Positions 46,651 through 54,039 of a stretch of DNA of 54,905 nt are shown piece after piece. The notes below the pieces were generated by a model. It did not search any database. It saw only the letters and a list, made by a program, of their open reading frames with translations, and was not told the DNA's origin. The DNA is taken from contig NZ_JAGKJJ010000031.1 of the NCBI RefSeq assembly GCF_020329505.1, forward strand, positions 1 through 54,905, given 5' to 3'. Position numbers and translations under genes: made by a program. Each line of letters begins with the position of its first letter. The stretch's first letter is position 1. This stretch comes from Bradyrhizobium semiaridum (lineage in GTDB: Bacteria > Pseudomonadota > Alphaproteobacteria > Rhizobiales > Xanthobacteraceae).

Positions 46651-47658
46651 ATGCCCGATGCCATCGGCGAACTCTTCATCCTCGGCTTCCACGGCAAGGT
46701 CGTCCCGGCCTGGCTGAAGGAGTTTGCCGCGCGCTTCGGGCTCGGCGGCGTCATCCTGTTCGACTATTCCTGCCGCACGCGGCTGTACGACAACAACATC
46801 GAGTCTCCGGCGCAGGTGCAGTCGCTATGCGCCGAGATCGCGGCGCTGCCGTCGGGACCGCTGCTGTTCATCGATCAGGAGGGCGGGCTGGTGCGCCGGC
46901 TGAAGGACGGCCTCGGCTTTCAGCCGCTGCCGAGCGCCAGGGATTTCAACCTGCTCGCAGCGGATGACAAGCTGAAAATCCTGGCCGCGAGCTATGGCGA
47001 ACTGCGCCGCCTCGGCATCCGCTACAATTTCGCGCCTGTGATCGACGTCGATTACAACGCCGACAATCCCAATATCGGCCGAATCAAGCGGTCCTATTCG
47101 GCCGAGATCGGCGAGGTCGAGGCCAATGCGCGGCTGGTCGACGCCGCGGCGCGGCAGGCGCGGGTCGGACTCTGCCTGAAGCATTTTCCGGGCATCGGCG
47201 GCGCCGACGTCGATTCGCATCTGGACTTCATGGACATTTCCGGCGCGCTGCGGCCGGAGCAGGAGGAATTGTTCTACACGCTGGCGCCACAGACCTTCGG
47301 CGATGCGGTGCTGGTCAGCCACGCCATCGTCCGTCCGTGGGACGCGCGCAATCCGATGACGTTGTCACCGGATGGCATCGGCCGGCTGCGCCGCCGCCTG
47401 CCGGAGACGCTGCTGATATCGGACGACATGCAGATGCAGGGGCTGCAGAAGGCGCTCGGCACCGGCGCAGCCAGCCTCGAGGCGATCGGCGCCGGCATGG
47501 ACATGGTCTGCATCGGCAACAACCTGCTCGACCAGGAGCAGGAGCTGGCGGCGATTGCCGCGGTGGTCGCCGCTGCGGTGCAAGATGGCGCGCTTGATCG
47601 GACGGCCGTCGAACGCTCCATTGTGCGGGTGCGGAAGCGCAAGGCGCTGCTTGCCTGA
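46651..47658 (+). CDS. Glycoside hydrolase family 3 N-terminal domain protein (NagZ-like)
   Basis: A 335-residue single-domain GH3 enzyme of the beta-N-acetylhexosaminidase type. It shows FIDQEGGLVRRL (70-81), LGIRYNFAPVIDVDYNADNP, KHFPGIGGADVDSH (177-190, the His/Asp catalytic loop of NagZ-type enzymes) and the nucleophile region LISDDMQMQGL (Asp258/259). Unlike canonical NagZ (KHFPGHG), the loop has Ile for His at 182, with His190 still present. It likely cleaves GlcNAc from murein fragments; another beta-glycoside is possible. I chose the ATG at 46651 with AGGA upstream; an ATG at 46603 is in frame. It diverges from acetoacetyl-CoA synthetase. Confidence 0.88.
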   Translation: MPDAIGELFILGFHGKVVPAWLKEFAARFGLGGVILFDYSCRTRLYDNNIESPAQVQSLCAEIAALPSGPLLFIDQEGGLVRRLKDGLGFQPLPSARDFNLLAADDKLKILAASYGELRRLGIRYNFAPVIDVDYNADNPNIGRIKRSYSAEIGEVEANARLVDAAARQARVGLCLKHFPGIGGADVDSHLDFMDISGALRPEQEELFYTLAPQTFGDAVLVSHAIVRPWDARNPMTLSPDGIGRLRRRLPETLLISDDMQMQGLQKALGTGAASLEAIGAGMDMVCIGNNLLDQEQELAAIAAVVAAAVQDGALDRTAVERSIVRVRKRKALLA

Positions 47659-47748
47659 CCCGGCAAAATTTGGCGTGGAGCCGGGCGAGCGCGGAACCAA
47701 TCTTCCTTACCGTGATTTAATGAAGACGCTCATCGGGGCCCAAGAACC

Positions 47749-47931
47749 ATGAAGATGCTCAAGCGTCTCTTCCAGTCGTTCCGGCTACGCCGCGCCACGC
47801 GCCAATCAGCCGATTTCCAGCCTGTCTGTATCGATCCTGACGAATTCAACCGCCTGCTCTGCAGCGGGCGGAAAGAGGATCTGCGCATTCTGGCGAAGCG
47901 GCTGAGCTTGCCCTCGCGGGCGCACGCGTAG
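47749..47931 (+). CDS. Small basic protein of unknown function
   Basis: A 60-residue open frame starting MKMLKRLFQSFRLRRATRQS, then DPDEFNRLLCSGRKEDLRIL. It has two basic amphipathic helices and no membrane segment. Weak support: protein-like composition and position between two annotated genes; CCAAGAACC before the ATG is a poor ribosome-binding site. The family is not recognised. It could be a chance frame. Confidence 0.4.
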   Translation: MKMLKRLFQSFRLRRATRQSADFQPVCIDPDEFNRLLCSGRKEDLRILAKRLSLPSRAHA

Positions 47932-48012
47932 ATCGAGGCTGATCGCTATCGATGCAGTGGTTCTGCGCGAGGCAGAACCGGCGGGCTTGGTGCGGCCGCA
48001 GCTCTGGTTCGG

Positions 48013-48429
48013 CTATTGCTTCGCCTTGTCGTGATTGGCGATGCCGACCGCCTTGTAGTCGTAGGTCGGATAGAACTCGGTGCGATAGGCGCCCCAGGCG
48101 CTGTTCTCGATGATGCGGTTGACCTCGCGCAGCCGCGAGGCCGGCAGCCGCAGCGTCACCACCTGGCCGATCCCCATCATCACATACCAGCTGACGACCT
48201 CGACACCTTCGGGCGGAAACGCCTTGTAGAATCCCTGCCCCTCGAGCTGGGCGTTCAATTCGCTCAGCGGACGCGATTGGTCGTGCTTGAAGAAGATGGT
48301 GAGCAACACCGCGTTGTCGGGCGTCGGCGTCGCATTGTTTGGCGACGTCTGGGCCTGTGCTGCCGTGCCGAATATCAGGGCAACGGCCAGCGCCGCGATC
48401 GCCATCCAGGATCGGTCTTGTCCGCGCAT
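48013..48429 (-). CDS. Secreted protein of unknown function
   Basis: A 138-residue protein with a clear signal peptide (residues 1-27, MAIAALAVALIFGTAAQAQT). The mature part includes NAVLLTIFFKHDQSRPLSEL and FPPEGVEVVSWYVMMGIGQV, then LPASRLREVNRIIENSAWGA and a Tyr-rich end (EFYPTYDYKAV). I do not recognise the family; the pattern is that of small periplasmic proteins in Bradyrhizobium. The ATG at 48429 is preceded by an excellent AAGGAGG, which fixes the start; the longer open frame upstream is not protein-like. Confidence 0.8.
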   Translation of the reverse strand: MRGQDRSWMAIAALAVALIFGTAAQAQTSPNNATPTPDNAVLLTIFFKHDQSRPLSELNAQLEGQGFYKAFPPEGVEVVSWYVMMGIGQVVTLRLPASRLREVNRIIENSAWGAYRTEFYPTYDYKAVGIANHDKAKQ

Positions 48430-48789
48430 CGTCGCCTCCTTGCAGGGGTCTTGTCGGCCGCGTGAGGTGGCGATCATCGCGGCACCCGCGCAGCCTGTAA
48501 ATCGACATTCGCCTGAGCTGTTCCCCGGCGGGTGCGGAGCACGAATCGCGCGCACGAAGGGGCCTCCGGTCGGGATGGTAAACGCGGAACCGGCAAGCAG
48601 CCGGGCTCGGACAAGCCTCGTTCCGTAAGAATTCTGTAATTCGACTCGAATATGCCGGTTTCGTTGCCAAATCGGGGGCAATCTGCGTCTCTTGGGTGAC
48701 CCGGGCCCCAGATCACAGTTGCGTCACCCGTAGTTTTACGGGCCGCCGTGTTAACCCAGTCACAAGTTCACCTTCGGTAAACCATATTT

Positions 48790-49407
48790 ATGACGCAACA
48801 TGACAATCGAGCCGAGGCCCGCCTTTCGCCATGGATGAATGGCGGCGCACCGCTCGAGACGCAGCCGCTCGAGGGCCGGGAGGTTGCTCCGTCGCTGATG
48901 CATCGGACGCAGATGGTCGAGGAATCCGCTGCGGCCATTGTCCGCCAGTTCAACGGACCGGTGACGGCGCTGCTGCTCTATATGAATGAGCTGAAGCAGC
49001 ACAGCCATCAGGTCGGACAGGCGCCGGGGAACGGCGTCTATCTGCGGCAGGTCATCGAGAACGCGCTCGAGCAGACCGAACGCGTGTCGGCGATGTTGAA
49101 GCAGATTTCCGATCTCTATCCGAACGCGATCCCTGCCGCCGATCTCAGGCCGCTTCGCGATGACAAGCCGGCCCGCGACCGCTCACCCGACGTGATGTTC
49201 GCGCCGGAGGCCGGCCGCAAGCCGCTGACCAAGCGCGAGCGCGAAGTGCTCAGCCTGATCAGCAACGGCTATTCCAACAAGCAGGGCGCGCTGCGCATGA
49301 ACATCAGCCCGCGCACGTTCGAGAGCCATCGTGCCGAAGCCATGCGCAAGCTCGGTGCGCGCAACACCGCGGATCTCGTCCGCAAGGCGCTGCTGCATCC
49401 CGCCTGA
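48790..49407 (+). CDS. LuxR-type HTH protein with N-terminal DHp-like helical region
   Basis: A 205-residue protein. The C-terminal 60 residues are a complete LuxR/FixJ DNA-binding domain (LTKREREVLSLISNGYSNKQ, then NISPRTFESHRAEAMRKLGA). The N-terminal part (about 40-108) is helical: AAAIVRQFNGPVTALLLYMN and then NALEQTERVSAMLKQISDLY. It resembles the dimerisation helices of histidine kinases (HExxNPL region), but the His is absent. No receiver domain precedes the HTH. It may be a dimerising regulator without phosphorylation. The first ATG is used; no strong ribosome-binding site is seen. The gene is divergent from the secreted protein across 360 bp in which I see no other feature. Confidence 0.85.
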   Translation: MTQHDNRAEARLSPWMNGGAPLETQPLEGREVAPSLMHRTQMVEESAAAIVRQFNGPVTALLLYMNELKQHSHQVGQAPGNGVYLRQVIENALEQTERVSAMLKQISDLYPNAIPAADLRPLRDDKPARDRSPDVMFAPEAGRKPLTKREREVLSLISNGYSNKQGALRMNISPRTFESHRAEAMRKLGARNTADLVRKALLHPA

Positions 49408-49465
49408 GCGCGCGCCGGGCTGTGCAAACGCCGCGCGTTTGCTGCAGCACCATGGACCGGAATTT

Positions 49466-49714
49466 TCAGAGGTGATCTTCGGTGGCGAGATAGACCCGCG
49501 GCGCGGGCCGCGTCGCCGGCGCGGCGGCCTTTGGTTCGTCCGGAATGATCGTGATGATCCACGCCGGCCGGTCGCCGGAGCCGCTTTCCACGATCGAGCG
49601 CACCCGGCCCGTGATCGCGCCCTCGGCGCAGCGGGCGGTGGCGGACCGGCCGTTGAACTGGGCGATACGGAAGCGCCTGGCCTCCTTCCGGTCGGTCGTC
49701 TGGTACGTGAACAT
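49466..49714 (-). CDS. Small protein of unknown function
   Basis: An 82-residue protein beginning MFTYQTTDRKEARRFRIAQF, with a beta-rich middle (TGRVRSIVESGSGDRPAWII, then TIIPDEP) and a Pro/Ala-rich end. The start at 49714 is supported by GGGGGAG directly upstream. I do not recognise the family, but composition and frame are protein-like. It is convergent with the LuxR-type gene (58-bp gap). Confidence 0.65.
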   Translation of the reverse strand: MFTYQTTDRKEARRFRIAQFNGRSATARCAEGAITGRVRSIVESGSGDRPAWIITIIPDEPKAAAPATRPAPRVYLATEDHL

Positions 49715-49897
49715 CGGCTCCCCCGCGCGTCCAGGCAACAGTGGGGACGCAACGTTATCCGACGGTGAAAATCGCGAGCCGTAGAAGTACGGCTCACATG
49801 GTCCGAAAAAGTGTGGAGCGGTCTTGCCTCGCGACACACGCGAAGCGCGGGCGGAGGTTCAAACGAGGAGCCAAGGCGATGCCGATTCGACGAGGTC

Positions 49898-50752
49898 TCA
49901 TCGGGTCTCAGGCGATTGGCCGCCGCAAGGCTCCTGACCCTGAGAAGCCTCCTGGCCCCGAGAAGGCTCCTGGCCATGCAGCAGTCCTGCATATTGGGCC
50001 TTGACCGTGGCGTAACATTCGCAAGCCGTCCTGGTCAGGCCATCGAGATTGGTGATCTCGATGTGTCCGCGGCTGTAATGGATGAAGTTGGCCTGCTGCA
50101 GCGTGTGGGCGACCAGCGAGACGCTGTTGCGCCGCGCGCCGATCATCTGCGCCATGGTCTCCTGCGTCAGAACGATCTTGTTGCTGCCGGAGAGATCGCG
50201 CGTATGCAAAAGACATCGTGCCAGCCGCGACTCCACAGTGTGGACCGCGTTGCAGCCGGCGGTTTGCTGGATCTGGGCGTAGACGGCGAGGCCGTGCCGG
50301 ATCAGCATCGCGCGCAGCGTCGGGCTCTGGCTGGCGGCCGCGCGCAACACCGTAACGTCGATCGACGAGGCGACGCCGGGCACCAGCACCACGGCGCTGT
50401 TCAGCGAGGGGGCCTCGCCGATGCCGGCGAACGCACCGAAGATGCTGTCGCGACCCACCATCGCGACCTGCACGCGCTCGCCCCTTGCGAGCTTGACCAC
50501 AAGCGAGATCACGCCCTTGTGCGGCATGTAGGCGCGCTTGAGCACCTCGTCGGCCTCGATCAGCACCGCATCGGCGGCGAGGTCGACCGGGCGCAAATGC
50601 TGCCGGATCAATTCGAAATCGCTCGCCGACAGCGACGAGAGAAAGCCATTGGGCGATCGCGGAACCGTATCCAAAGCGACCTCCTGCCTCGCGGGCAAAC
50701 TTGTCTCTGGGCACCAGGCTGAGGCGTGCAGCTGGACGTTGCTGCAACTCAT
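49898..50752 (-). CDS. Crp/Fnr family transcriptional regulator, copy 1
   Basis: A 284-residue regulator with an N-terminal cyclic-nucleotide-type beta-roll (about 45-150; VLIEADEVLKRAYMPHKGVI...RGERVQVAMVGRDSIFGAFA) and a C-terminal HTH_Crp domain (about 185-250; TQETMAQMIGARRNSVSLVA). No FNR-type cysteine cluster is evident, so it probably does not bind an FeS cluster. After ACECYATVK it has a tail of three 6-residue repeats (GQEPSR, GQEASQ, GQEPCG) encoded by 18-bp DNA repeats near 49925-49980. I chose the ATG at 50752; the frame upstream to 51103 overlaps a second Crp gene. A TTGA-N6-TCAA box lies 49 bp upstream. Confidence 0.9.
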   Translation of the reverse strand: MSCSNVQLHASAWCPETSLPARQEVALDTVPRSPNGFLSSLSASDFELIRQHLRPVDLAADAVLIEADEVLKRAYMPHKGVISLVVKLARGERVQVAMVGRDSIFGAFAGIGEAPSLNSAVVLVPGVASSIDVTVLRAAASQSPTLRAMLIRHGLAVYAQIQQTAGCNAVHTVESRLARCLLHTRDLSGSNKIVLTQETMAQMIGARRNSVSLVAHTLQQANFIHYSRGHIEITNLDGLTRTACECYATVKAQYAGLLHGQEPSRGQEASQGQEPCGGQSPETR

Positions 50753-50800
50753 CTTGACACGTCCTGCATGCGATAAAAACAGGCCCATCGCCGCATGCTG

Positions 50801-50814
50801 TTGATATGTCTCAA
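50801..50814. promoter_or_regulatory. FixK/FNR-type box (TTGA-N6-TCAA)
   Basis: TTGATATGTCTCAA is a perfect TTGA-N6-TCAA dyad and matches TTGAT-N4-ATCAA at 9 of 10 positions. It sits between the two Crp/Fnr genes, 49 bp upstream of the copy 1 start. It is a plausible site for FixK or for one of the two regulators. Binding is inferred. Confidence 0.55.
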
Positions 50815-50850
50815 TCGAAAACAGCAGCTTGCGCGGCTGCTGTGCCGCCG

Positions 50851-51561
50851 TCAATCCTCGTTCTCGGTCAATTGCTCTGCGTGCGCCTTGACCGTCGCAT
50901 AGCACTCGCAGGCAGACTTGCGCAGACCCTCGATGTCGATGATCTCGATATGGCCGCGGCTGTAGCGCAGGATGCCGGCCTGCTGAAAGCCGTGGGCGAC
51001 GATCGAGACGGCATTGCGCCGGACCCCGATCATTTGCGCCAGCATCTCCTGGGTCAGCGGCAACGCCTGACTGCCGCACAGGTCGCTGGCCCGCAGCAGC
51101 CATCGCGACAGCCGCGCCTCGACCGGATGCGAAACATTGCAGGCGACGGACTGCTGGGTCTGTGCCGCCAACGCCTGCTCATAGCGGGCGATCAGCGTCC
51201 GCAAGGTGGCGCTGCGATCGACCGCCTCGCGGAAATCTTCCGCCCATAACGCCGAGGCCGTGCCCGGCACCACGACGATCGCATCCGCGATCAGCGGCCA
51301 GCCATGCAGCGCGGCGGACGCGCCGACGATGCTGTCGCGGCCGACCGTGGCGATCTCGACCGATTGCCCGTCCGACAGATTGACCATCAGCGAGATCACG
51401 CCGCTGTGCGGCAGATAGACCCGCTGCACCGGCGCGCCGGCCTCGGCCAGGATCGCTTCCTTGGTCAGCTCGACGGTTTCGAGAAGTGGATCGAGCTGCG
51501 CATACTCTGCCGCGGGCAGGGCTTGCAAGAGACGATTGGGCGGACGCGATACCGCAGACAT
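50851..51561 (-). CDS. Crp/Fnr family transcriptional regulator, copy 2
   Basis: A 236-residue paralogue of the adjacent gene. The effector domain has AILAEAGAPVQRVYLPHSGV...DGQSVEIATVGRDSIVGASA; the HTH reads TQEMLAQMIGVRRNAVSIVA with GILRYSRGHIEIIDIEGLRK and the same ending ACECYATVK. The repeated C-terminal tail of copy 1 is missing. The ATG at 51561 follows CAGGAGCTC. It precedes copy 1 in transcription order with a 98-bp gap, so a tandem duplication is likely. No FNR cysteines are seen. Confidence 0.92.
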   Translation of the reverse strand: MSAVSRPPNRLLQALPAAEYAQLDPLLETVELTKEAILAEAGAPVQRVYLPHSGVISLMVNLSDGQSVEIATVGRDSIVGASAALHGWPLIADAIVVVPGTASALWAEDFREAVDRSATLRTLIARYEQALAAQTQQSVACNVSHPVEARLSRWLLRASDLCGSQALPLTQEMLAQMIGVRRNAVSIVAHGFQQAGILRYSRGHIEIIDIEGLRKSACECYATVKAHAEQLTENED

Positions 51562-52137
51562 TGGAGCTCCTGCCGAGGGCGGGAGCACACGGTCTCGCAT
51601 CACCTACTCTTGGCGCATGGAATGAAAGCGAACATAGCTTGCCTGTCCAATTGCACAAGGGTTGTGGTGTCCGATCTATACCCTCTACAGGGCAGACAGC
51701 CCGGTGTCGTGCCAGTTCGCGCGATGCTGATGCCGATTCGACACAAAATCAGGGAGCAAGCAGGCGGAGTAATCGGAAGAGTTACAGCTTTTGGTGGTAT
51801 TCGTTGATTTGCGTTAACCTTTGTCCTCGCCCGGACTGACGTCGCCGCGAACGCGATTCCGTCTCATTGCGCGCTTCAGACACCCGCGGCGTCGATCGCC
51901 GAAGCCCTGTGAATCCTCGGTAAATCCGCCGTGCCGCCGCGTTCCATCGCCGCTGCGGCGTGGTCAGGCCGGAGCGGCCGTGCGGGCGGCCCGTAGAATT
52001 ACCTGGCCGTGCGCTTCTGGGTATTTGTACGGAGCAGCGCTTTAACGAACGGGTAGCGCGGACAGCCCAGTGTGGCACGGAGCGCCGTATGAAACTTGCG
52101 GCGTCGCGTCAACGTGTTCATCCAGAAGGGTATCAGT
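51562..52137. other. Intergenic region upstream of flagellin
   Basis: This 576-bp gap must carry the promoters of the copy 2 Crp gene (minus) and flagellin (plus). It is mixed in composition and AT-richer near 51780-51820. No convincing sigma-54 (GG-N10-GC) or sigma-28 site was found: a TGGCAC at 52071-52076 lacks the paired GC at the right spacing. No repeat or RNA gene seen. Confidence 0.4.
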
Positions 52138-53661
52138 ATGTCCGGCATCGTTCTTTCAGCATCGGTCCGTCAGAATCTGCTTTCGCTGCAGTCGACGGCC
52201 GACCTGCTCGCCACCACGCAGAACCGCCTTGCCACCGGCAAGAAGGTCAACACGGCTCTCGACAACCCGACCAACTTCTTCACCGCGCAAGCGCTGGACA
52301 ACCGCGCCAGCGACATCAACAACCTCTTGGACGGCATCAGCAACGGCGTGCAGGTGCTGCAGGCGGCCAACACCGGCATCACCTCGCTGCAGAAGCTGGT
52401 CGACAGCGCCAAGTCGGTCGCCAACCAGGCGCTGCAGGCCGCGGTCGGCTATTCGCAGAAGTCGCAGGTGACCACCACCGCGATCGCGGGTGCGACCGCC
52501 GACAATCTGCTCGGCACGGCAACCCCGACCAACGCGTCGCTCACCAGCACCGGCGCCTATTCCGGCATCGACCTCACCGCAGCCGGCGCCAATCTGACGT
52601 TCCAGGTGAACGGCCAGACCGTGACGCTGAACTCCGGCGCGAACTACTCCGCTGCGCAGGTCCGCGATGCCATCAACACCCAGGTCGGCACCAGCGCCAG
52701 CGTCAATGCCACGATCGACGGCACCGGCAGGCTGGTTCTGACCAGCACCGGCACTGCCGGCACTGCTGACACGTTGACCGTTGGCACGTTCAGCTCGGGC
52801 GACGCGACGCAGCTGGGTCTCCCGGCCGGCGCTTCGGCGACCGCAAACGGCACGGCTGGCGCCAGCCCGCTCAACAACCTGACGCTGACGATCGGTGCGA
52901 CCGGCAACGGCACCGCCACCAACATCACCTTCGGCACCGGCGCCGGCCAGGTGAAGTCGCTGAACGATCTGAACGCCGCGCTCGCGGGCAACAACCTGCA
53001 GGCCTCGCTCAGCTCGACCGGTGCGATCACCATCAGCACCACCAACGATGCCGCGTCGGCGACGATCGGCACCATCGGCGGTACCGCTGCCGGTGTCGGC
53101 GCTCCGTTCGCCGGCCTGACGGCGGGTGCGCCGGTGCAGGATCCGACCGCGCTGGCCAATCGCGCCAACCTGGTCAACCAGTACAACAACATCCTGGACC
53201 AGATCACCACGACCTCCCAGGACGCGTCCTACAACGGCATCAACCTGCTCAACGGCGATCAGCTCAAGCTGACCTTCAACGAGACGGGCACCTCGACGCT
53301 GAAGATCCAGGGCGTGACCTTCAATGCCGCCGGTCTCAACCTCTCCAAGCTGACCGCCGGTACCGACTTCCTGGACAACGCTTCGGCCAACGCCACGTTG
53401 AAGACCCTCAACACGGCGAGCGGCCTGCTGCGCACCCAGGCTTCGACCCTCGGTTCGAACCTGTCGATCGTGCAGATCCGCCAGGACTTCTCGAAGAACC
53501 TGATCAACGTGCTGCAGACCGGCTCGTCCAACCTGACGCTGGCCGACACCAACGAGGAAGCGGCCAACAGCCAGGCGCTGTCGACCCGCCAGTCGATCGC
53601 GGTGTCCGCGCTGGCGCTGGCCAACCAGAGCCAGCAGAGCGTGCTGCAGCTGCTCCGCTAA
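52138..53661 (+). CDS. Flagellin
   Basis: A 507-residue filament protein, exported by the flagellar type III system without a cleaved signal. The N-terminal D0/D1 helices (LSASVRQNLLSLQSTADLLA, ALDNRASDINNLLDGISNGV) and C-terminal D1/D0 helices (QYNNILDQITTTSQDASYNG, ALSTRQSIAVSALALANQSQ) flank a Thr/Ala/Gly-rich centre. The centre holds two Flagellin_IN-like units around 180-235 and 280-325. There is no Cys or Trp. The ATG at 52138 follows AGAAGGG. It is followed by a terminator and then cheA. Bradyrhizobium has several flagellins; which filament this one builds is not clear from sequence. Confidence 0.95.
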   Translation: MSGIVLSASVRQNLLSLQSTADLLATTQNRLATGKKVNTALDNPTNFFTAQALDNRASDINNLLDGISNGVQVLQAANTGITSLQKLVDSAKSVANQALQAAVGYSQKSQVTTTAIAGATADNLLGTATPTNASLTSTGAYSGIDLTAAGANLTFQVNGQTVTLNSGANYSAAQVRDAINTQVGTSASVNATIDGTGRLVLTSTGTAGTADTLTVGTFSSGDATQLGLPAGASATANGTAGASPLNNLTLTIGATGNGTATNITFGTGAGQVKSLNDLNAALAGNNLQASLSSTGAITISTTNDAASATIGTIGGTAAGVGAPFAGLTAGAPVQDPTALANRANLVNQYNNILDQITTTSQDASYNGINLLNGDQLKLTFNETGTSTLKIQGVTFNAAGLNLSKLTAGTDFLDNASANATLKTLNTASGLLRTQASTLGSNLSIVQIRQDFSKNLINVLQTGSSNLTLADTNEEAANSQALSTRQSIAVSALALANQSQQSVLQLLR

Positions 53662-53689
53662 GCATAGCCACGGTAGACATCGACTTTGG

Positions 53690-53722
53690 AAGCGGCGGAG
53701 GAGATTCCGCCGCTTCTGTTTT
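53690..53722 (+). terminator. Rho-independent terminator of flagellin
   Basis: AAGCGGCGGA (53690-53699) and TCCGCCGCTT (53706-53715) form a perfect 10-bp stem with a 6-nt loop, followed by CTGTTTTGT. It lies 29 bp past the flagellin stop. Confidence 0.85.
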
Positions 53723-54039
53723 GTGGGGCTGATGCGGTCGGCCGGTTGTGATTTTCAGTCAACGCTCGCAATTGGCGAGATGCGATCGTGCACCGTCGGA
53801 CTCGAGGGCGCTTGATCCAATTTGATTCAAGTGACGGTCGCAGGCGGAACACCGTCTTGTCCATACGGGTGATAAGTGCCCGTTCCGTCGAGACTGACGC
53901 GACGTCGTAATCATCGCGCAACCATTTGAATTACCTCATCGTCCGTATTTGCACGGACGACAAAATTAACGCCGCCGTGAAGCCGGCGGGGTTATCGGTG
54001 CGAGGCGGCTGTTCCGTAGCACGTTGAGGGGCGATTCCG
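53723..54039. other. Intergenic region upstream of cheA with two dyads
   Basis: No gene seen. Two symmetrical sequences stand out. CTTGA-N11-TCAAG (53811-53831) matches its own reverse complement at 16 of 21 positions. TCGTCCGT (53939-53946) and ACGGACGA (53953-53960) form a perfect 8-bp dyad about 80 bp before cheA. Either could be a regulatory site or a leader hairpin of the chemotaxis operon; both roles are inferred. Confidence 0.45.

Noticed and set aside
51782..52078. 98-codon minus-strand open frame upstream of flagellin
   Set aside because: Arg/Ser-rich random-looking composition, no ribosome-binding site, no family resemblance.
52071..52086. TGGCAC upstream of flagellin as a sigma-54 promoter
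   Set aside because: The GC dinucleotide required 12 bp after GG is CG here, so the -12 element is missing.
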